A stretch of DNA of 64,000 nucleotides, from positions 62,001 to 126,000 of the forward strand of contig NZ_JACJSA010000019.1 in assembly GCF_014697545.1 (NCBI RefSeq). Reading direction: 5' to 3'. A program made the position numbers and the translations under genes. The notes below the pieces were generated by a model. It saw nothing but the letters and a program-made list of their open reading frames with translations, did no database searches and had not been told where the DNA came from. Positions 52,788 to 60,494 of this stretch are shown here, piece after piece. How positions within the stretch are numbered: the stretch's first letter is position 1; each line of letters starts with the position of its first letter. Source of the DNA: Oscillatoria sp. FACHB-1407 (GTDB lineage: Bacteria; Cyanobacteriota; Cyanobacteriia; Elainellales; Elainellaceae).

Positions 52788-53990
52788 ATGAGAGTGCTGG
52801 CATTCCCTCTTACCATGAGCAATCGAACTCGTAGGAGCGGACTCATGGGAATGATAGGGAAACTCCGGCTAGTAGGAGCCACGGTTCTCAGCTTTGGGCT
52901 GATTCACGTTGGTAGTGCTCATTTGCCGACTGTTGTAGAGGGTCAAATGTTTGGTGAGCAAATGACAGGCGATCGTGCCCTTGCCACCACTGGAGGACGT
53001 GCCAGAGGCGGATCATTTGATGAGCCTGCTCCTGCTGAACCCATTCCTAGTGATGGTGGGTTTTATGGGGACGAAGGCAGCGGAGGAGGCTTCTATGGTG
53101 GCGGAGACTATACCGAACCTGGCTTAGCCCCTTATCAAGCTGACCCTTACAACGATCCTTACGGGTATCCCAACAGACGCTCATATCGCCCGCGTGGCGG
53201 CTATTATCAGCAACCACCAGTCTTCATCCCCATTCCCAATAGTGCGCCCTACGGCTCACCCTATTCCAGTCCCGGCTTCCCCAGTGCTGGAATCGGCATT
53301 CCACCGATCTTTTTCATCGGGTTGGTTGCGCTCTTTATGTTGGCTCCCCTGCTTTTAAGAGGATCACAGTTTAGAACGTTGAGTAGTCGATCGCCCGCTC
53401 GATCTGCCAACGGAGAATTTCAGAATGACATTCTCACCGTGACTCGGCTCCAGATCGCTCTATTAGCCGGGGCACGTCCGCTCCAGTCGGCTCTAGAGCA
53501 AATTGCCACTCACCACAACCTGGACTCTAAACAGGGCTTGAGTGCGATGTTGCAAGAAACCGTGTTGGCATTGTTGCGATCGCCCCAATATTGGAGCCAC
53601 GTCCGAGTTGATTCTGAAACGGTCAACAGTCGGCAAGAAGCGAGTCGGTTGTTTGAGCAACTCTCGATCGAGGAACGCAGTAAGGTTGGCTCTGAGACAC
53701 TGGTCAACGTGGGTGGGCAGGTGCAGCGACAAACAGCGCAGTTCACAACGGAGGATAATCCTGACAGTGGATACATTGTCGTAACGTTGTTGCTGGGCAC
53801 TGGAGGCGATCGCCCCTTGTTGCAACCCATTCACTCCACAACTGAACTGCAAACCGCTTTGCAAAGACTGGGAGCTATTCCCCCCAATGAACTGCTGGTC
53901 TTTGAACTGTTGTGGACACCTCAAGATCCTAGAGATGTGCTTTCGCGGGATGAATTGGTGAGTGAGTACCCCACGATGACCCAGTTGTAA
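52788..53990 (+). CDS. DUF1517 domain protein, membrane-anchored
   Basis: A protein of up to 400 residues. An N-terminal signal or anchor helix (about 30-50) is followed by a Gly/Pro/Tyr-rich low-complexity region (about 60-165) and a hydrophobic helix (about 172-190, GIPPIFFIGLVALFMLAPLL). The C-terminal DUF1517 domain (about 200-400) has LTVTRLQIALLAGARPLQSA, YWSHVRVDSETVNSRQEASR, RQTAQFTTEDNPDSGYIVVT and ELLVFELLWTPQDPRDVLSR. The family is conserved in cyanobacteria and plant chloroplasts, with unknown function. The first methionine may not be the true one: later ATGs at 52815 and 52845 are also possible. It is probably thylakoid- or plasma membrane-bound. Confidence 0.82.
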   Translation: MRVLAFPLTMSNRTRRSGLMGMIGKLRLVGATVLSFGLIHVGSAHLPTVVEGQMFGEQMTGDRALATTGGRARGGSFDEPAPAEPIPSDGGFYGDEGSGGGFYGGGDYTEPGLAPYQADPYNDPYGYPNRRSYRPRGGYYQQPPVFIPIPNSAPYGSPYSSPGFPSAGIGIPPIFFIGLVALFMLAPLLLRGSQFRTLSSRSPARSANGEFQNDILTVTRLQIALLAGARPLQSALEQIATHHNLDSKQGLSAMLQETVLALLRSPQYWSHVRVDSETVNSRQEASRLFEQLSIEERSKVGSETLVNVGGQVQRQTAQFTTEDNPDSGYIVVTLLLGTGGDRPLLQPIHSTTELQTALQRLGAIPPNELLVFELLWTPQDPRDVLSRDELVSEYPTMTQL

Positions 53991-54109
53991 TAAGGCTAGC
54001 TATTGCAGCACCCCTGCGGTGACCAAATAGGCGATCGCTCCCACGAAATGAGTGTCAATGTGTAGCCTGGAGGTAATCCCTACATTGTGTTCTCAGTGAA
54101 CCTCGTCCT

Positions 54110-54982
54110 ATGGCACACTTCACTCAACGCCGCCCCGAAAACGTGAGTGGTGATTTCTACGTTGACTCGACTTGCATCGACTGTGATACCTGTCGGTGGA
54201 TGGCTCCAGAAATTTTTTATGAAGCGGGTGATCAATCTGCCGTCCACCATCAACCGAGTAGCGAGGCAGAACGTCTGCGAGCCATGCAAGCCCTGCTCGC
54301 TTGCCCGACCGCATCCATCGGCACAGTGGAAAAACCGCAAGATATCAAACAAGCACAGCAGAGTTTCCCGATTCCCATTACTGAAGATGTGTATCACTGC
54401 GGCTATCACGCCGAAAATTCCTTTGGAGCGGCTAGCTATCTGATTCAACGACCCGACGGCAATGTGTTGGTCGATTCACCTCGGTTTGCTCCGCCTCTGG
54501 TGAAGCGGTTAGAGGAGATGGGTGGCATTCGATATCTCTATCTCACCCACCGGGACGATGTAGCGGATCATCAGAAGTTTCACGATCACTTTGGGTGCGA
54601 TCGCATTCTCCACAAAGATGAGATTAACCGCTCCACTCAAAGTGTTGAGATTCAGCTATCGAGCATTGAACCCGTTCAACTCGAACCTGACTTGCTGATT
54701 ATTCCCGTTCCGGGTCACACCAAAGGGCACACGGTCTTGTTGTATAACAACACGGTTTTGTTTACGGGAGATCACCTTGCCTGGTCGTCTGAACTCAACC
54801 ACCTGTACGCCTTTCGCAGGGCTTGCTGGTACTCCTGGACAGAACTCGTTCAATCAATGAGACGACTGGCAGACTACTCCTTTGAGTGGGTGTTGCCGGG
54901 GCATGGTCGTCGTTATCAAGGCGATCGCCAAACGATGGCAGAGCAGATGCAGAAATGTCTGATCTGGATGGAGGCTCAATAG
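54110..54982 (+). CDS. MBL-fold hydrolase with N-terminal 4Fe-4S-like ferredoxin domain
   Basis: A 290-residue fusion. The N-terminal 80 residues contain VDSTCIDCDTCRWMAPEIFY and LLACPTASIG, four Cys in a C-x2-C-x2-C...C pattern of a single-cluster ferredoxin. The C-terminal metallo-beta-lactamase-like domain (about 90-285) shows NVLVDSPR, the motif LTHRDDVADHQKF in place of HxHxDH, GHTKGHTVLLYNN, FTGDH and LPGHGRRY. The first histidine of HxHxDH is replaced (HRDDVADH), as in several MBL members with altered metal use, so activity may be reduced or altered. Fusion to a ferredoxin suggests electron transfer. It starts 120 bases after DUF1517. Confidence 0.88.
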   Translation: MAHFTQRRPENVSGDFYVDSTCIDCDTCRWMAPEIFYEAGDQSAVHHQPSSEAERLRAMQALLACPTASIGTVEKPQDIKQAQQSFPIPITEDVYHCGYHAENSFGAASYLIQRPDGNVLVDSPRFAPPLVKRLEEMGGIRYLYLTHRDDVADHQKFHDHFGCDRILHKDEINRSTQSVEIQLSSIEPVQLEPDLLIIPVPGHTKGHTVLLYNNTVLFTGDHLAWSSELNHLYAFRRACWYSWTELVQSMRRLADYSFEWVLPGHGRRYQGDRQTMAEQMQKCLIWMEAQ

Positions 54983-54991
54983 CTCGCCTCA

Positions 54992-55477
54992 TCAGTGATG
55001 CACAGGTGAACTGCCCGACAATAACCCAGGGCTTAACATACCAAAAATCATGGCGATGTGAGCTACCAACAGAAAAAGACCAACAAAGATCGCGTGGGCA
55101 CCCAGTTTCCATTCCTCACTCTTGCGCCGCCAAATCGCCCCAATCTCCAGTAAAGCAATGCCCAACAGCGGCACTACGCCCAGCAAGTAAAAGCCAACGG
55201 CGATCACATCAATAATGGTTCTCCATTCGCCAGCAGTTGTAATTGGGATAACCGCTTTGAAGAAGAGATGCAAAAAGACAACTAAAAAGTAAAAACCTGC
55301 GAGAATTCCAGCAACTTTATTAATTGCTCTAACAGTGCCTTTAAAGCTGCGCCTGAACAAGATGTAAAGTTCTGTAATTGCAACTGTTTCCGCTAAGATC
55401 ACAGGAATTGCCATAAAAATCAACAGATTCCAGGGTTGATTCACAGCAAGCAGTTCCATGTAGTGGGTCATATCCAT
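54992..55477 (-). CDS. DUF6803-like membrane protein
   Basis: A 161-residue protein starting MDMTHYMELLAVNQPWNLLI, with five or six hydrophobic segments (about 16-40, 50-75, 85-110, 118-140 and 140-158). The opening MDMTHYMELL..NQPWNLLIFMAIPVILAET is how I recognise the DUF6803 group of small membrane proteins, sometimes labelled as permeases. The longer frame starting at 55510 is not supported. It faces the MBL-ferredoxin gene, with ten bases between stops, and is divergent from the small PCP-reductase gene. Confidence 0.7.
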   Translation of the reverse strand: MDMTHYMELLAVNQPWNLLIFMAIPVILAETVAITELYILFRRSFKGTVRAINKVAGILAGFYFLVVFLHLFFKAVIPITTAGEWRTIIDVIAVGFYLLGVVPLLGIALLEIGAIWRRKSEEWKLGAHAIFVGLFLLVAHIAMIFGMLSPGLLSGSSPVHH

Positions 55478-55637
55478 GGCAGTGCGTTCCAATACGACAC
55501 AACAATTCAAATCAACGAACCTTTCTACACTGTGCCCACAACAATTTGAGAAACTTGTGAGTTTTGTCTTTGAACCTGGGAGTGTTGATGCCAGGTCAGG
55601 TACAGTAGAGAAGTTGTCATGTTGCGATCGCCGTCGT

Positions 55638-55808
55638 ATGAGTAGTGCTGTTGAATGGACGCCAGAAGCCGAAGCCCGTTTGAAGGAAATTCCTTTTTTT
55701 GTGCGTCCTGCTGCCCGTAAAAAAATTGAGAAATTGGCGCAGGAGCTAGGCGCAACTCAAATTACGGTTGAGGTCTATGAGCAAGCCAAACAAAAGTTTG
55801 GATCATAA
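55638..55808 (+). CDS. small PCP-reductase-domain protein
   Basis: A 56-residue protein, MSSAVEWTPEAEARLKEIPF then FVRPAARKKIEKLAQELGAT and ITVEVYEQAKQKFGS. The WTPEAEARLKEIPFFVRPxARxxIE pattern is that of the PCP_red domain, normally the C-terminal tail of ChlB, the light-independent protochlorophyllide reductase subunit that contributes to substrate binding. Free-standing copies occur in cyanobacteria and are of unknown function. Start at 55638 is chosen because the domain begins there; the longer frame from 55476 is not homologous. It is a candidate accessory of chlorophyll synthesis. Confidence 0.82.
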   Translation: MSSAVEWTPEAEARLKEIPFFVRPAARKKIEKLAQELGATQITVEVYEQAKQKFGS

Positions 55809-55819
55809 GCTTTGAGGGT

Positions 55820-56434
55820 TTACACCTTGGATTGCAAATAAACAAAGGCTGCATTTGTGCCACCACCTTGACCGACTGCAATTTGGATATTCAGGTGAGC
55901 CATGCTTTCAAGATAGCGAGCGGTATACAGAGATCCCGTATCCACAGGGGCATAGCCGATCGCACGCGCTAGAGCGATGACCTTGTCTTTCGCTTCAGGG
56001 TTATCTCCGGCAATAAAGGCAGTGATTGCTTGTCCATCAATCGCGGGTTTATCCATGACATCCGCAAAGATGGTGTTAAACGCTTTCACCACGTCAGCAT
56101 CTGGCAGCAAACGACTGATTTCCTCAGCGGCGGAGTTTTCCTGCCCCAGTAGTTTGGGCGACCAGTCTGCATTGAGTGGATTCGTGCTGTCGATGATAAT
56201 TTTTCCCGTTGTGACGTCAGCGAGTTCGGGAAGCACCTCGATCGCTGCTGTAAATGGAATCGCGATCGCCACGACATCTGCACCTGAAACAGCTTCTTTG
56301 AAGGATGCAGAGGGATAGGGCAACTCTTGGCTTGACCCTGAACGCAATCCAATCACAATATCGTGTCCTGCCCGATGGAACAGGTTAGCCAACTTTTGAC
56401 CAACATTACCAAACCCCAATACGGCAATCTTCAT
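55820..56434 (-). CDS. NAD(P)-binding oxidoreductase, F420-dependent NADP reductase-like
   Basis: A 204-residue Rossmann-fold protein. The dinucleotide-binding loop is at the start (MKIAVLGFGNVGQKLANLFH, GxGNVG), followed by GLRSGSS where phosphate of NADP would bind, IIDSTNPLNADW, VVKAFNTIFADVM and YAPVDTGSLYTARYLESMAH. It is of the group often annotated NADPH-dependent F420 reductase; cyanobacteria mostly lack F420 as a major cofactor except in DNA photolyase-type uses, so the real partner is unknown. It is divergent from an HxlR regulator with a 99-base intergenic region containing a dyad, so regulation by that protein is likely. Confidence 0.88.
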   Translation of the reverse strand: MKIAVLGFGNVGQKLANLFHRAGHDIVIGLRSGSSQELPYPSASFKEAVSGADVVAIAIPFTAAIEVLPELADVTTGKIIIDSTNPLNADWSPKLLGQENSAAEEISRLLPDADVVKAFNTIFADVMDKPAIDGQAITAFIAGDNPEAKDKVIALARAIGYAPVDTGSLYTARYLESMAHLNIQIAVGQGGGTNAAFVYLQSKV

Positions 56435-56510
56435 AGGTCAGCCTCAAAATCATTCAAATGTCTCAGAAGCGGTGTAGGTGAACTATAACCATCTCAGTAT
56501 CTTGTGTAAA

Positions 56511-56532
56511 CTAGGTACCTAAAGGTGACTAG
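56511..56532. promoter_or_regulatory. candidate HxlR operator
   Basis: CTAGGTACC-TAAA-GGTGACTAG, an imperfect dyad (seven of nine positions complementary), sits just before the HxlR-type ATG at 56534 and within the divergent intergenic region with the reductase gene. HxlR-type regulators usually bind such dyads near their own start. Confidence 0.55.
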
Positions 56533-56533
56533 T

Positions 56534-56917
56534 ATGGTGAGCAGTCAAAATTTAGAAGTCAAACCCAATGTCTATGCGGCAATTTGCCCGTCTAGAGACG
56601 TTTTGGCGTTGATTGGGGAGAAGTGGGTTTCGCTGATTATTGGTGCGTTGGATGGCAGAGTGCTGCGGTTTGGCGAACTGAAACGAATTTGCGAAGGAAT
56701 TTCACAAAAAATGCTGACCCAAACCTTGCGGAAGCTAGAGCGAGACGGATTGGTAAGACGAACGGTGTATGCAGAGACACTACCGATCAGAGCGGACTAT
56801 GAATTGACTGAACTCGGTAACAGTTTGTTACCTCTTGTGAAAGCTGCAAAATTGTGGGCAGAAATGAACTTACATCAAATTGAAAAGAATCGAGTATCGT
56901 ACGATAAAAGAAATTAA
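56534..56917 (+). CDS. HxlR family winged-helix regulator
   Basis: A 127-residue DNA-binding protein. CPSRDVLALIGEKWVSLIIG with a Cys near residue 17 (a redox or electrophile sensor in several HxlR members such as YodB and HypR), LRFGELKRICEGISQKMLTQ and TLRKLERDGLVRRTVYAETL followed by YELTELGNSLLPLVKAAKLW define the family. ATG at 56534 is preferred to the GTG upstream. The divergent reductase gene and the dyad at 56511-56532 suggest it controls that gene, perhaps in response to quinones or aldehydes; this is inference. Confidence 0.92.
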   Translation: MVSSQNLEVKPNVYAAICPSRDVLALIGEKWVSLIIGALDGRVLRFGELKRICEGISQKMLTQTLRKLERDGLVRRTVYAETLPIRADYELTELGNSLLPLVKAAKLWAEMNLHQIEKNRVSYDKRN

Positions 56918-56958
56918 TAAGACTTCTACCTAGTGTTGCGAACACAAAGTTCTGCAAT

Positions 56959-57004
56959 GTAGGGGGTTTAGGGGCTTCATCCCCAAGAAGGGGTGGAACC
57001 CCTT
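56959..57004. repeat. dispersed GC-rich hairpin repeat, copy 4
   Basis: GTAGGGGGTTTAGGGGCTTC, AAGGGGTGGAACCCC; related to 4080-4130. It lies directly after the HxlR gene. Confidence 0.5.
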
Positions 57005-57175
57005 TCAAAACTTATTTTTTGCTGTACTAGCGTGAATAAACCACTCGCGCACAGGTTGTTTACTTTCCTTTGTATTGCAGATGCCAAAGCTTTTGTGGGT
57101 TACCTGTAGCTGTTAAACCAGCCCCAAAAGCGGGAATTCTAACCATACAGACCTCTGTAGAGCTAGAGAGTGTGT

Positions 57176-59062
57176 ATGATACAGCAGAGTTTAGGGCAAC
57201 GGTTATCCAGTCTCAAAGTTGGGCAAAAGATTGGTCTGGGATACGCTCTTGCTCTGGGTATTGCTGTATCTGGCTCAATCGCTGGTTTTGGCATTGGACA
57301 TTACTATCAACAACAAGCTGCAACGCACGAAGAACATGCTCGTAACGAGGTGGAGCTTTTGCATCGGCTACAATCTCGTGTTCTTCAGACGCGGACACAT
57401 CAACAGCAACTCATTCCCCTCATTCCATATCCAGAAAAGTTTCAGGATGAATATACTCATCTGCTGAATCATAAAGCCGAGACTCAGGACATTTGGGCGG
57501 AATTGAAAAGATTTGTGGCAGTGTCTCCAGGCATGGAAGATCACACGCATCAAGTGGTCATTCCAGCCTTTTTACAAACCTATGATGAAGTCCCTCAACA
57601 CTATTCACGGGAATTAGGACGCTGCATCGAACAGATACGCCAACTCGATCTCACATCGCCTGCTGGCATTGAGCAAGCCCAGGCAATCATGTTGGAGTTT
57701 ACCAATAGTGATTTAGCCCTTGAATTCGACGGCATCTCTGATGATCTCGTGGATCTCATTGACCACGCTTATGAAGAATTGGAGGAAGCAGAACTCACAC
57801 AACAACAGGCAAATGAAGTTGCACAGACCATCGTCGTTACAGGGATTGGGTTCTCTGTTGCGATCGCTCTTCTGTTGGCAATTGTGACCAGTCGGGCGAT
57901 CGCTCAACCGATTCAGACGTTGACTAACGTTGCTCGGCAATCCACTGAAGAGTCGAATTTTAACCTGCAAGCCGTCGTTGAACAGGATGATGAAATCGGG
58001 ACACTGGCTAATGCTTTCAATCAACTGATCTGCTCAGTTCAGCAACTTCTAAAACAACAGCAAACAGCGAACGAGCAACTTGAAATTTACAGCCAAACCC
58101 TAGAGTCTAAAGTTGAAGAAAGGACACAGGAACTCAACGCTAAAAATTCACAATTGCAACAACTGGTAGAAGAACTACAACACACTCAGGTGCAGATGGT
58201 GCAGAGTGAAAAGATGTCTGCATTGGGTCAAATGGTGGCAGGAGTAGCACACGAGATCAACAATCCAGTTAATTTCATTCACGGCAATCTGATCTACGTG
58301 CAGGAATACTCTCAGAATTTGCTAGACTTTGTGACGCTTTACCAGAAACACTATCCTGTGCCTGTATCTGAAATTCAAACAGAAGCAGAATTGTTAGACA
58401 TCCAATTTATCCAGACCGATTTGCCTAAAATGCTTGATTCTATGAAGATTGGCACCGAGCGCATTCGCCAGATCGTTCTGTCGCTCCGCAACTTCTCACG
58501 CATGGATGAAGCGGATTTCAAAGCGGTTGATATTCACGAAGGTATCGACAGTACGTTGCTCATTTTGCAGCATCGTTTGAAAGACAAACCAGAACGCCCA
58601 GCCATCCAGGTTATCCGTGACTACGGCAATTTACCACCTGTGGAATGTTATCCTGGTCAACTCAATCAAGCGTTTATGAACATCCTGGCAAACTCCATTG
58701 ACGCGCTGGAGGAAGCCTACACCAAACAGACGCATGAAGAGAAGCAGCAGAACCCTGGTCAAATTACCATTCACACATCGGCGATCGATGCAAATTGGAT
58801 CAAGATTGTGATTTCTGATAACGGAATTGGAATGCCTGAGCACATTCATAAACGCATTTTTGACCCATTTTTCACAACAAAAGCAGTGGGTAAAGGAACC
58901 GGAATGGGAATGCCCATTAGTTACCAGATTGTTACTGAGAAACATAGCGGTAAATTAGATTGTTTCTCAACGCCTGGTCAAGGAACAGAGTTTGTCATCC
59001 AAATCCCGATTTGGCAGCAAGCGCGTGTCCTAGCCCATCCAGCTAACAGCGCGAAGGTGTAG
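57176..59062 (+). CDS. membrane sensor histidine kinase with HAMP domain
   Basis: A 628-residue kinase. Two membrane helices (about 20-42, LGYALALGIAVSGSIAGFGI; and about 220-240, IVVTGIGFSVAIALLLAIV) enclose a helical periplasmic sensor. HAMP (about 240-290) and a long coiled coil (YSQTLESKVEERTQELNAKN) lead to HisKA with QMVAGVAHEINNPVNFIHGN (His about 355), typical of the cyanobacterial HK subfamily with a 60-residue insertion after the H-box, and HATPase (NILANSIDALEEAY; VISDNGIGMPE; GKGTGMGMPISYQIV). There is no receiver. The periplasmic domain resembles the four-helix chemoreceptor-like type. It has no cognate response regulator beside it. Start is ATG 57176 rather than GTG 57170. Confidence 0.95.
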   Translation: MIQQSLGQRLSSLKVGQKIGLGYALALGIAVSGSIAGFGIGHYYQQQAATHEEHARNEVELLHRLQSRVLQTRTHQQQLIPLIPYPEKFQDEYTHLLNHKAETQDIWAELKRFVAVSPGMEDHTHQVVIPAFLQTYDEVPQHYSRELGRCIEQIRQLDLTSPAGIEQAQAIMLEFTNSDLALEFDGISDDLVDLIDHAYEELEEAELTQQQANEVAQTIVVTGIGFSVAIALLLAIVTSRAIAQPIQTLTNVARQSTEESNFNLQAVVEQDDEIGTLANAFNQLICSVQQLLKQQQTANEQLEIYSQTLESKVEERTQELNAKNSQLQQLVEELQHTQVQMVQSEKMSALGQMVAGVAHEINNPVNFIHGNLIYVQEYSQNLLDFVTLYQKHYPVPVSEIQTEAELLDIQFIQTDLPKMLDSMKIGTERIRQIVLSLRNFSRMDEADFKAVDIHEGIDSTLLILQHRLKDKPERPAIQVIRDYGNLPPVECYPGQLNQAFMNILANSIDALEEAYTKQTHEEKQQNPGQITIHTSAIDANWIKIVISDNGIGMPEHIHKRIFDPFFTTKAVGKGTGMGMPISYQIVTEKHSGKLDCFSTPGQGTEFVIQIPIWQQARVLAHPANSAKV

Positions 59063-59137
59063 CGATCCCTCTTCTGTCAGTCCTTCTGCACAAATAGCTC
59101 ATACAGACCTCTACGCACCTCAAGGCAACAGACAAGG

Positions 59138-59602
59138 TTAAGTTTCCTCACTTGCAGTGCCCAATAAGCGCAGCGTCTTGTCGTCGCGATCGCCCCCAAA
59201 AAACTTGTCCAGCAGTTGCTCAAACACTGACCCGGCAGGTGACACAGCCGCAAACAGTGTCGCGCAAGACTTCAACTTCATGTCGTCAGGGGAACCGAAG
59301 ATCTCATACGCCGATCGCCCCTCTACACTCAAGACCGCTTCAACACATTCGATTAACCGTGCACCCAAAATGGGATGACTCAAGTATGCCTTCGCTTCTG
59401 CAAGGCTCTTGATCGCATATCGCTGAGACATGGCACTAAACCCCAACCCATCAAACTGCGGAAAAACATACCACATCCAGTGCGATCGCTTTTGTCCCTG
59501 CTTAATTTCAGCTAGTGCTCGTGCGTAGTCGTTCTGCTGCGCTTGCACGAAGCGATTTAAGTCGTAACCATCCGCATCGTTTGATTGTGCTATGCCCGTC
59601 AT
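59138..59602 (-). CDS. DUF1810 family protein
   Basis: A 154-residue protein with DLNRFVQAQQNDYARALAEI, KQGQKRSHWMWYVFPQFDGL and HPILGARLIECVEAVLSVEG, the conserved start and core of the DUF1810 (calpastatin-like) family. Function unknown; homologues are small cytoplasmic proteins. It converges on the histidine kinase gene. On its promoter side lie the attC-like sites of the integron (59722-59913), and it is read in the same direction as the DUF2806 cassette, so it could be a former cassette gene; I see no attC after it (see rejected items). Confidence 0.85.
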   Translation of the reverse strand: MTGIAQSNDADGYDLNRFVQAQQNDYARALAEIKQGQKRSHWMWYVFPQFDGLGFSAMSQRYAIKSLAEAKAYLSHPILGARLIECVEAVLSVEGRSAYEIFGSPDDMKLKSCATLFAAVSPAGSVFEQLLDKFFGGDRDDKTLRLLGTASEET

Positions 59603-59721
59603 GACTCCTGCCTCTTACTACGCAACAGTAAGTTATATCATTTTGGATTTTAGATGTGCTCTCAACCCTGGTCAAAAACCTGATTTTGCTATTCGAGGCT
59701 TGCATAGACAGGCAAGACAAA

Positions 59722-59803
59722 ACCTAACAAGGTCGTGATCACCGACAGAATTAAAAAGCACGAATCGGGAATCTGCCTACCCATGCATCACGCTTCGTTA
59801 AGA
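59722..59803 (-). other. attC: attC-like site 3 (weak)
   Basis: In minus-strand orientation the site starts near TCTTAAC (59797-59803), continues GAAGCGTGATG, and ends ATCACGACCTT-GTTAGGT (59722-59728). The last heptamer fits the GTTRRRY core perfectly, and the inner arms CGTGAT/ATCACG pair, with extra bases on one side. The first heptamer deviates at one position. Only 28 bases separate it from site 2, so no gene would lie between them. Confidence 0.35.
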
Positions 59804-59831
59804 GCAATTTCTGAACAACACCTACTGTAGC

Positions 59832-59913
59832 CTAACGGCTCAAATCAGTGGCGGTAGCTAAACTTAAATTCAGCACCAGTGACTTTCAAACATCCTCTGC
59901 ATTTGAATTATTG
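59832..59913 (-). other. attC: attC-like site 2 (damaged)
   Basis: Right-hand core GTTAGGC (59832-59838, minus strand) matches GTTRRRY. The inner arms TTCAAATGCAG and CTGATTTGA pair with one unpaired base, the same layout as site 1. The opposite core (should be RYYYAAC near 59908-59914) is lost: it is replaced by the end of a truncated PIN-domain toxin frame. Confidence 0.45.
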
Positions 59914-60012
59914 TGTCACTACATTTAATGCCTGTGCAGAGGCAACAACAAATGGTTATCGTTGAGCTAAAACATCGAGCAAAACATCACTGTCGAACAA
60001 TATCCGCTTCAA
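59908..60012 (-). pseudogene. truncated PIN-domain toxin (VapC-type) with internal stop
   Basis: Reads (TTG start at 60012) MKRILFDSDVLLDVLAQR, a stop TAA at 59956-59958, then PFVVASAQALNVVTQ and a second stop. The start with D-S-D-V-L-L-D is the PIN active-site strand. The first stop sits where intact relatives commonly have a Gln (CAA to TAA). Only about 34 of the usual 130-140 residues remain; the rest was lost where attC-like sequence begins. The TTG overlaps the antitoxin stop, the usual coupling in such pairs. Confidence 0.75.
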
Positions 60013-60251
60013 CTGTACTTCTCCTCCAGGTAATCTACATAAGACTCTGTAGGTTCTTCGGTACCTAACTGAACGACTCCAATTAGGCTTTGAGTCCAGG
60101 GGTTAAGCTCAGCCAAAGAATTCACATTTGTCTTTGGTGGACTAAGTACCAGCGTTTCCTATTAGATTGAACTCAACAACGACTGTACTAAACGCTAGCG
60201 ATCGCCAATCGGCAACTGCAATGCCTGATTTTGTAGCTCTTGTAACGTCAT
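60009..60251 (-). pseudogene. antitoxin partner of the PIN remnant, with three in-frame stops
   Basis: An 80-codon frame from ATG at 60251 that reads MTLQELQNQALQLPIGDR, stop, RLVQSLLSSI, stop, stop, ETLVLSPPKTNVN and, without a break, LAELNPWTQSLIGVVQLG then TEEPTESYVDYLEEKYS. The pattern LQEL..QALQLPIGDRWRLVQSLLSSIQQET is that of small cyanobacterial antitoxins paired with PIN toxins. The three stops fall where Trp (TGG to TAG), Gln (CAA to TAA) and Gln (CAG to TAG) are expected. There are no frameshifts. Confidence 0.72.
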
Positions 60252-60375
60252 CAGTCTTTTCTCAGCAACTCTGTTTTATCTTTTTTAGATTGCTACTGTC
60301 TCTATCAACCTGAAAAGCACTTCCCACCTAAATCTGAATAATGACAGATAAGCTTTCGGCTGCGCCCCCACCAAA

Positions 60376-60462
60376 GGCTAACGGCTCGCTTGAGCGGCTG
60401 TAAGCAACCTTTAATTCACCACCAGCACCTCTCGGCAGTCCGCTCCGAGCGAATTGTTAGCT
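60376..60462 (-). other. attC: integron attC recombination site 1
   Basis: An 87-base site just after the DUF2806 stop codon. On the minus strand it opens with AGCTAAC-AATTCGCTCGGAGCGG and closes with CCGCTCAAGCGAGCC-GTTAGCC. The outer GCTAAC and GTTAGC cores pair exactly; the inner arms CGCTCGGAGCGG and CCGCTCAAGCG pair with one unpaired base, the extrahelical base expected of attC. The middle (GGTGCTGGTGGTGAATT) is a variable loop. Layout, size and position match attC. Confidence 0.8.
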
Positions 60463-60494
60463 AGTTGTCCACTTACTGTATTGCCCCGACTTAC

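Noticed and set aside
59041-59143. attC site after DUF1810
   Set aside because: ACTTAAC and GTTAGCT cores are present at suitable distance, but the inner arms do not pair, and the second core lies inside the histidine kinase gene.
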